Of a stretch of 64,000 nucleotides of DNA, positions 57,902-64,000 are shown in pieces. Below the pieces are notes generated by a model. The model ran no database searches. It was not told where the DNA came from and saw only the letters and a list, made by a program, of their open reading frames with translations. Position numbers and translations under genes: made by a program. Source of the DNA: Zanthoxylum bungeanum (lineage: Eukaryota; Streptophyta; Magnoliopsida; Sapindales; Rutaceae); NCBI GenBank assembly GCA_019454045.1, contig SKCR01006528.1, positions 62,001-126,000 of the forward strand, read 5' to 3'. Positions within the stretch are counted from its first letter, which is position 1. Each line of letters opens with the position of its first letter.

Positions 57902-59855
57902 TGTTAGACATTATGTCCCATAGCGTCACGGTTTGTAAATGATATTGTATTATTGTACAAAATTAACTATGTGATAATGAAATTGCCTTTTGCCGTTTTG
58001 TAATATTATTTACTTTGATATATAAATGGCGAAAGTCTATATGATTAATACCGGATTGAGATGATATGAGACAGTATCAATCCATAAAGGTTTAATCATT
58101 AAATATCCCTAGTCGGAGTATTATCGAGATCGGACATCGATAATGCGGAATAGACTAGTATTGCGCTTGTGCACGTTGTGAGGGCACAACGGCATAGTTC
58201 TCATATATTTAAGTATTGGATACTTATGCAAGTGCGATAGGAGGTTGTGTTTTACCGATGGTACGGAAAACAGCTTCGCTCTGGATAGACCCCGCGGAAT
58301 CCCATTGGTAGTTGTCTGCGTGTCTATGGGAGGCCGCATCAGGGTAGGTGTATATGGTCTTAACCTGAGACTTACATCGCTAGTACTTGCGACAATCGGT
58401 AAACTTTTGTTTTGGTGGTTGGGGACCTTAACCGGTTCTGTGTACACCTCTTCTGGGTTTATCGAGAATCGTAGTGTACTGGATGTGATGTCGAGATGGA
58501 AGTATCACTTCAGACATATGGAGATGATGATCACGCAGGACACAGAACTAGTACTCTATAAAAGGTTGCAACCATCGGGACAATATGACCAGGTCAGGAT
58601 TGTCCGATTTAAAGAGACTAGTTGCTTGATGTTCGATATATGTTTCGTACGGGGCAGACACATTTCCAGCCCCAGGCCTAACATGTGATCATCCGATACT
58701 GGTTCGATATACGCAATACTACGGTATACTACGCTTGATATAGATCTTATATTCCTATAAGAATATTTCTGGAGAATTGGGTAGGCATGGCGCTTTGCTA
58801 GAAGCCAACCTTGTCTTGTGAATCGGTAAAAACGTAGTACGAGGTACGTACGTGTTCGGATAATCCGACGACCGTATTTACTGCCAACATATCCGGAGAT
58901 CTCTTGGGTCGCTTCCCGAAGATTCACCAATGACGTATGATTCAAACTCGATTAATCTTGGATTAATTACGGAGAGACTTTATCTTGGATAAAGTACTAT
59001 ACATAGAGAGAGAACGATTAATTTGGAATTAATCGTAAAATTATTATATTCGATATAATAATCGAAATTCGATTTCGACGCAAAATTAAAATTAGATTTT
59101 AATTCGGGCAAACGAGTTAATTTAGAATTAATTCGTTAGCGACGTAAATAATAATTTCGCTAGGCGCAATTATTTATTTAAATTCGATTTAATTAACGTC
59201 GGGACGTAAGTTCGGTATTTCGGAAATATCGAACCCGAACGCGTGAGTGCACGTGGGCCCACTTTCATTTGGAAACGTGTGGGGCCCACATGACACATGT
59301 CATATTATGCATTATTTAACTCTAATGCATTGCATGGAGATAGTGTACAATGCACTCAATGGTTTTGCATGGAAATTGAGTGTTTGACACTCTAAGCCAT
59401 TGCATGATTTGTGTCATAAGTTTATTATTAATTTAATAAATATTATGGCATAAATATAAATTGATTTTTTTTGTAACAAAAATCATAGAACTCTCCTCTC
59501 TCTCACATTGCCGAAACTGCATGCAGTTTTGGGCTCTCCATTTCTTCATTTTTGTGGCAAGATTTGAAGAAGTTGTGCATTCAAAATCACAACAAAGGCT
59601 AGCACCTTCAAGGGATCATACATAGGTGATATGGGAAACTAATCCTTGAGCTTGGGAGGATCAAACAAAGCTTGGAGCTGCACTTTCCACCTTGGCCGAA
59701 TTCATCACTGCACAAAGGAGAAGTTTTCATTTCATCAACGCATCCGCATTCCGATTTTTGTGAGTATGATTCCGCCATACTTCAATATTGTTCATTCATT
59801 TATATATATTTTTTTTGCTCTTGTTGATCTTGGGGCTTGGTAATAGAAACCAACA
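57902..59855 (+). repeat. 3' LTR of C3
   Basis: 1954 bp copy of 49781-51734, with about 13 differences seen by eye. Carries the second C3 hairpin array (about 58943-59233). Followed by GTAAG. Confidence 0.95.
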
Positions 59856-59860
59856 GTAAG

Positions 59861-61324
59861 TTGTATGAACGACCTTGTGAGTGAACACTGAAAGAGAAAA
59901 CAATATAAAAATATTTTATCATGTAAAGTAACTAAGTTGTGTAAGGAAAATGTTCATCTTTCTTGAAAATCATAAAAATATGAAATACAATCTGGTGCAT
60001 AAAACGTTTGTTGATAAAATAGTTGTCTTAAAAACCTCACCAATATCGTGACTATGGGGCATTAAACCTACTTAACTGGACCTAACACCATGTAAGCAGA
60101 TGATCATGAACATGAACATGTATGTGACTAATACGGTCATCGAATGATCATTAGGCCTACTGAACTTGAGCGAGCCCGGAACCCTATACTTAGTTGACGG
60201 TACTCTACTGGCGGTTTGAAAATAATTTTACTATTGTATAAATATCATATAATATAAACTTGTAAAACATAATCATATAACATGGTAAAATATATAGACA
60301 TATCTTTAAAACATGTGTAAATCATGCTAAGCTAGAATTGCCACATATACTGGAAACTTGTATAAACATTCGTAATCTAAGAATATCAAAAGTACCAGAA
60401 CTCATAATCATGAAATCTTGGTAAACCAAATACAAGTTCATGTAAACTTAAAACTTCATATTTAAAACACATAATATTTAAAATCATATAAAAAATAGTA
60501 GCACTCACTCACAGTGTTGAGGGCAAATCCTATGCTCTTGTTAGCATATGGGCTGGAACTTACTGCGTGGAATCTATAAACATGTGTTCAAGGTACGGTT
60601 AAAGGTTTGAGGTATTTACAATTCTACATGCGTACATGAATAATGCATGTGTCTATGCGTATTAGGAAACTTACGGCTTAATATTTTAAATTACTCTGAG
60701 ATGTTATTCTTACTTATCTTTAACAATACGAGTATGTGTCGTAATCTTACTCTCGATGAACTAAAGTTATGTCGTAGTTACTGTCATCGTGAATAAGCCT
60801 AAACGACCACTATAAAGGGCCCAAATCTATATAATATGCCCATAACACTGACATGACAACTCTAACGACATCAAACCAAGAACATGATCATTTGGCCATC
60901 ATCAAGCCATCACCATGACCCATATTCAACTAACCTAATATTATCATCATCATTACCACCTTACTATCACACAATATGGCCCAATCATCATTCAAAAAGT
61001 CAAAGGGATTCATAGCCATAATTTATTCCTAAACTAAGCTTATGATTCGATTCATCTCAAGCATAAATCATTAAATAATCTTCAACCCAAACTTCATCAT
61101 GCCTAACTTCCAACAAAATATATATATGGGGTCTCATGGCAACATCAATACAAACCCAAAGTTCTAACCCATCTCAAATCTTGCATAATTTATGAAAATA
61201 AGCTTCAATCTATTCATGATTACCATGGAAATTAACTTTATTATGCTTAATGGTTATGGATCATGTTTGGGGTTTCCATGGGTTTACATGATGAGCTTAA
61301 ATGTCATGCTTGGATTGCTTGAAA
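59861..61324. other. Unassigned AT-rich sequence
   Basis: No coding region, tandem repeat or LTR pair recognised. It continues whatever sequence lay at 49775 before C3 inserted. Possibly an old LTR (see 48621-49775), but without a partner copy this is a guess. Confidence 0.35.
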
Positions 61325-63600
61325 ATTTCTAGAGTGAGAGTAATGATCTTACTATAAACCGATGCCCATTAGAAGCTAGCGACTTTATTTCATTGATCAT
61401 ATCAATACCACAAGCTTGGAAATCATGACAATATTTTACTAATTATGCACAATCTATCTCCATAGTCAACCAATAGAACCCATGTTGTACGATTTCCCTA
61501 TTCAACCTGCTCATATGTTGTATGCACACCCCCGCATAGATTTCTTCTATCATTTTCTTAGCGTTTCTTCTTTTAGAAACTTCAGTTGTACCCCATTAGT
61601 CTGTTGCTTATATAGATCTCCCCTTAATCTTACAAACTATGAAGTTAATTTATAGATCGCTATTTTGTCATTCTTACAAGCACATTTTGGAAATTCCTTA
61701 TGATCCAAGTAGTTCTGGATATCATAATACCAATGCTTTCCGTCATTGACTTCACCGTTCATAACCTTCCCTATTTTATAGCTAGGCTTACTAGCAGTAC
61801 TCAATACTAAAGGCTTTATGGTTAGTTTTTCCGAATTTTCCCAGGCTGAAGCTAAGCTAGCTAAGGCATTGAAGGCATCCGTCATTTGGTTGTCTTCTAG
61901 TGGTAGATGTCGGAGCATACAGCCTGAGATATTTTATAACAAGGCTCTAAGGTGAAACATATAGGGTTATAATTTGTCTTCTTTCAACTCCCATTCTCCC
62001 AATACTTACCGAATCACCATCATTGAGTCACCATATATCTCGGCGTCCTTCGCCCCCAAGGCTATCAGTGCTTCTAACCCAAAGATACAGGCTTCATATT
62101 CAGCTATATTGTTGGTAACTGAAAATGTTAGCCTCTTAGTCATAGGCAAGGTTTCTCTTCTCGAAGTTATCAGAACTATCCTTATCCATACGCCTTTGCA
62201 TTTTATAGCCACATCGAAGTACATCTTCCATCCTTGAATAGTTATTGCTTTTATCTCCTCATCTGGGAACTCAATCTCTTACCTGTCTCCTTTGGTTGTT
62301 GTACCAAGAATTCTGCCATAACACGCCCTTTAATCACTTTCTTGGTAATGTATTTCACATCGAATTCAATCAGCAATACCAACCATCTTCCCAGCTGACT
62401 TTAAGTACCTTAATAGATTCTCCTTCATGACCACTTGTATTATATAGGACTGAATGTAGTGCCATTACTTTTTGCAGACCCATACTACTGCTAAATAAAT
62501 TTGCTCCAGTTCTTGGTAGTGGGCCTCATATGGTAGCATCTTCTTACTGAGATAATAGGCAGGATGTTCCACTACAGTGTCATTTTTTTGTACTAGCATC
62601 GCCCTCAAGGCATTGGATTTTATGGCCAAGTATAATACTAAGGGCTTGCCGGGTCTCGACGGCTTCAAGACTGGTGGGTTAATCAGGTATTGCTTAATCT
62701 TCTCAAAGGCTTCTTGGTACTGCTCATTCCATTCCATAGGTTGATTCTTCCTGAAGAACTTGAAAATTGGTTCACATACCGATGTTAGCTTAGTAATAAA
62801 ACAAATGATATATTATATTTTCCCCAAAAATATCCTTACTTTTTTTTTTTCAATTTTTGGTGTCGGCATCTCCGTTATCACTTTGATTCTTACATGATTG
62901 ACTTATATTCCTCTATTTCCCACTATGTCTCCCAACAAATCTCCGGATGTGACCCTAAATACGCATTATTAGGATTAAGCATGAGATTGTATATGTCCAC
63001 CATTTGAAGGAATTTCTCTAAGCACACCATATGGTCCTCTCTAGTATCTGATTTTACCATTCTATCTTCCTTATGCATCAAATTGTGGAATATGGTGGTA
63101 GTCATTCATTAATAAGTAGCCCCTATATTTTTAACTCGAAAGGAATCTTTGTAAATGTATGTTCTTTATTCTGTGTTGAGAGTTTTCTTGTGTTTGTCCT
63201 CGTCTGCCATAAAGATCTGGTTATTCCCTGAAAACCCATCCGCAAATGAGTACATTACTGACAGTGCTGCGTTATCCACCAGGACATTTATGTAAGGCAA
63301 AGAGAAGTCATCTTTTGGACATGTTTTGTTTAGATTTTGTAGTCTACGAATAGCCACTATAGGTATTTAACTACTTCTAAGAACCCTACCTCCTCTTGCT
63401 TTTGTATTGACTCTTTGATCTTTCCAGCCCATTCTGATCTCATTCTTGTAGCTTATGTTTCACATGCCTCATATTTGGATATGTTGAAATTACATGTTGT
63501 GTTATGCTCATTTTTACTCCGAGCATGTCGTTATAAAACGAGGAGAAAACTTTTGCATATTTTCTTAATAGGCTATCCAATTATTTCCTCTCATTAGGGG
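61325..63600 (-). pseudogene. Tat-lineage Ty3/gypsy pol, decayed: RT, RNase H, second RNase H, integrase start
   Basis: On the minus strand from right to left: WAGKIKESIQKQEEVGFLEV (RT start, about 63360-63430); LNKTCPKDDFSLPYINVLVD and SFADGFSGNNQI (63166-63357, RT palm with its Asp); then EDRMVKSDTRED (63020-63075), where the normal YVDDMIVKS has lost the YVDD tetrad; RNase H WNEQYQEAFEKIKQYLINPP and YYLSKKMLPYEAHY (62465-62737); the additional RNase H found only in Tat elements, MYFDVA, NNIAEYEACIFGLEAL and IYGDSMMV (62006-62224), with D, E and D in place; linker DGKHWYYDIQNYL (61637-61918); integrase zinc-finger region GVCIQHMS and FYWLTMEIDC (about 61400-61560) and SNGHRFIV (about 61345), where the core begins and the match ends. 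Frameshifts and stops separate nearly every block. The family may be related to T1. Confidence 0.85.
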
Positions 63601-64000
63601 TAAGCTCACTTGCAATTAAGATATTCTTTGGGTTTTCACATGTACCAAGATTAAGTTCATTCATTTTAGTGGAATGCAAAAAGTAAGGTCAAAGAATGTC
63701 ATGTACATGTACGAAGACTAAATGCATTCGATTTTCACATGAGACCTTACTCTTAATGAGAGGAAATAATGGGTTTTCATATGTACCAGCTTTTCTAGTT
63801 GAGGCAGCTCTTTCTCCCATGCTTCTTTCTTCAGTTTCGCCTTTTCCTCTTCTGTCTCTAGTTTAGCATCCTTATTTTTCATCTTTGTGTTTCCCTCTCA
63901 ATCCACTACATCTGTAAATATTTCAAAGCATAGAACGATAACACCATGACTTCACATGGCTCTAGAGTTCCTCGGTACCGTTCTTTCATAAAATAATCAT
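63601..64000 (-). other. Unassigned, probably upstream part of the Tat element
   Basis: No clear motif. Because the RT fragment ends at its N-terminal side here, this stretch should correspond to the protease-RT linker or gag-pol spacer of the same decayed element, but I cannot confirm it. Confidence 0.35.

Larger units (their letters stand above)
49781..59855 (+). mobile_element. C3: Copia element (Tork/Angela-like), structurally complete
   Basis: 10,075 bp with two LTRs of 1954 bp (49781-51734 and 57902-59855), ends TGTTAGAC...CCAACA and TSD GTAAG at 49776-49780 and 59856-59860. Primer site at 51736, 2.2 kb leader, gag-pol 53940-57873, polypurine tract at 57891-57901. About 13 differences between the LTRs by eye (0.7%), the youngest pair in the window. 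The polyprotein nevertheless has several frameshifts and stops. It is the same family as C1; subfamilies differ in the first 20 bases of the LTR (ACATTATGTCCCA here, ACAGTTATGACCCA in C1). Confidence 0.95.

Overview
This window looks like repeat-filled heterochromatin of a flowering plant nuclear genome, most likely a eudicot. It is AT-rich, and I found no intact host gene, tRNA or rRNA. Nearly every recognisable stretch is an LTR retrotransposon: Copia elements with about 2 kb LTRs and initiator-Met-tRNA primer sites, Athila-like Ty3/gypsy elements, and a Tat/Ogre-like Ty3/gypsy element. All coding regions are broken. The genus cannot be told from the sequence.

Layout. Positions 1-45520 form a nest of five successive insertions, four with exact 5-bp target-site duplications (TSDs) and one with a single mismatch. 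The oldest layer, A0, is a plus-strand Athila-like element seen at 565-1387 and 45521 to about 48620. A1, a minus-strand Athila-like element (1388-45515, TSD GGCGT/GGTGT), interrupts an ORF of A0. T1, a minus-strand Tat/Ogre-like element (2573-39194, TSD AGAAG), interrupts the 3' LTR of A1. C1, a minus-strand Copia element (4123-26218, TSD CATTG), interrupts an LTR of T1. C2, a minus-strand Copia element (9569-21721, TSD ACGGG), interrupts gag of C1. S1, a solo LTR (15676-17835, TSD ACACC), interrupts the leader of C2. To the right lie a separate plus-strand Copia element, C3 (49781-59855, TSD GTAAG), and a decayed minus-strand Tat pol fragment (61325-63600).

The most interesting content is in three places. 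First, A0 and A1, in opposite orientations, each carry an intronless LOG-type gene (cytokinin riboside 5'-monophosphate phosphoribohydrolase). It lies downstream of pol, or of where pol would be, together with the same unknown upstream ORF and the same duplicated non-coding 3' modules. This points to a retrotransposon family that acquired a hormone-activation gene. Second, all six Copia LTRs hold a run of about nine consecutive perfect or near-perfect hairpins with three-base loops in about 290 bp, with compensatory arm changes between families. Third, T1 is arranged LTR-internal-LTR-internal-LTR with one TSD, and its 3' untranslated region is made of rapidly changing minisatellites that differ between the two units.

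How the parts work together. The LTRs, primer sites and polypurine tracts define each element's orientation. The gag-pol remnants show which clade made the enzymes, but none of the copies in view could make a complete polyprotein. C2 (pol decayed, LTRs similar) and T1 (no gag, almost no pol) were probably moved by enzymes supplied in trans.
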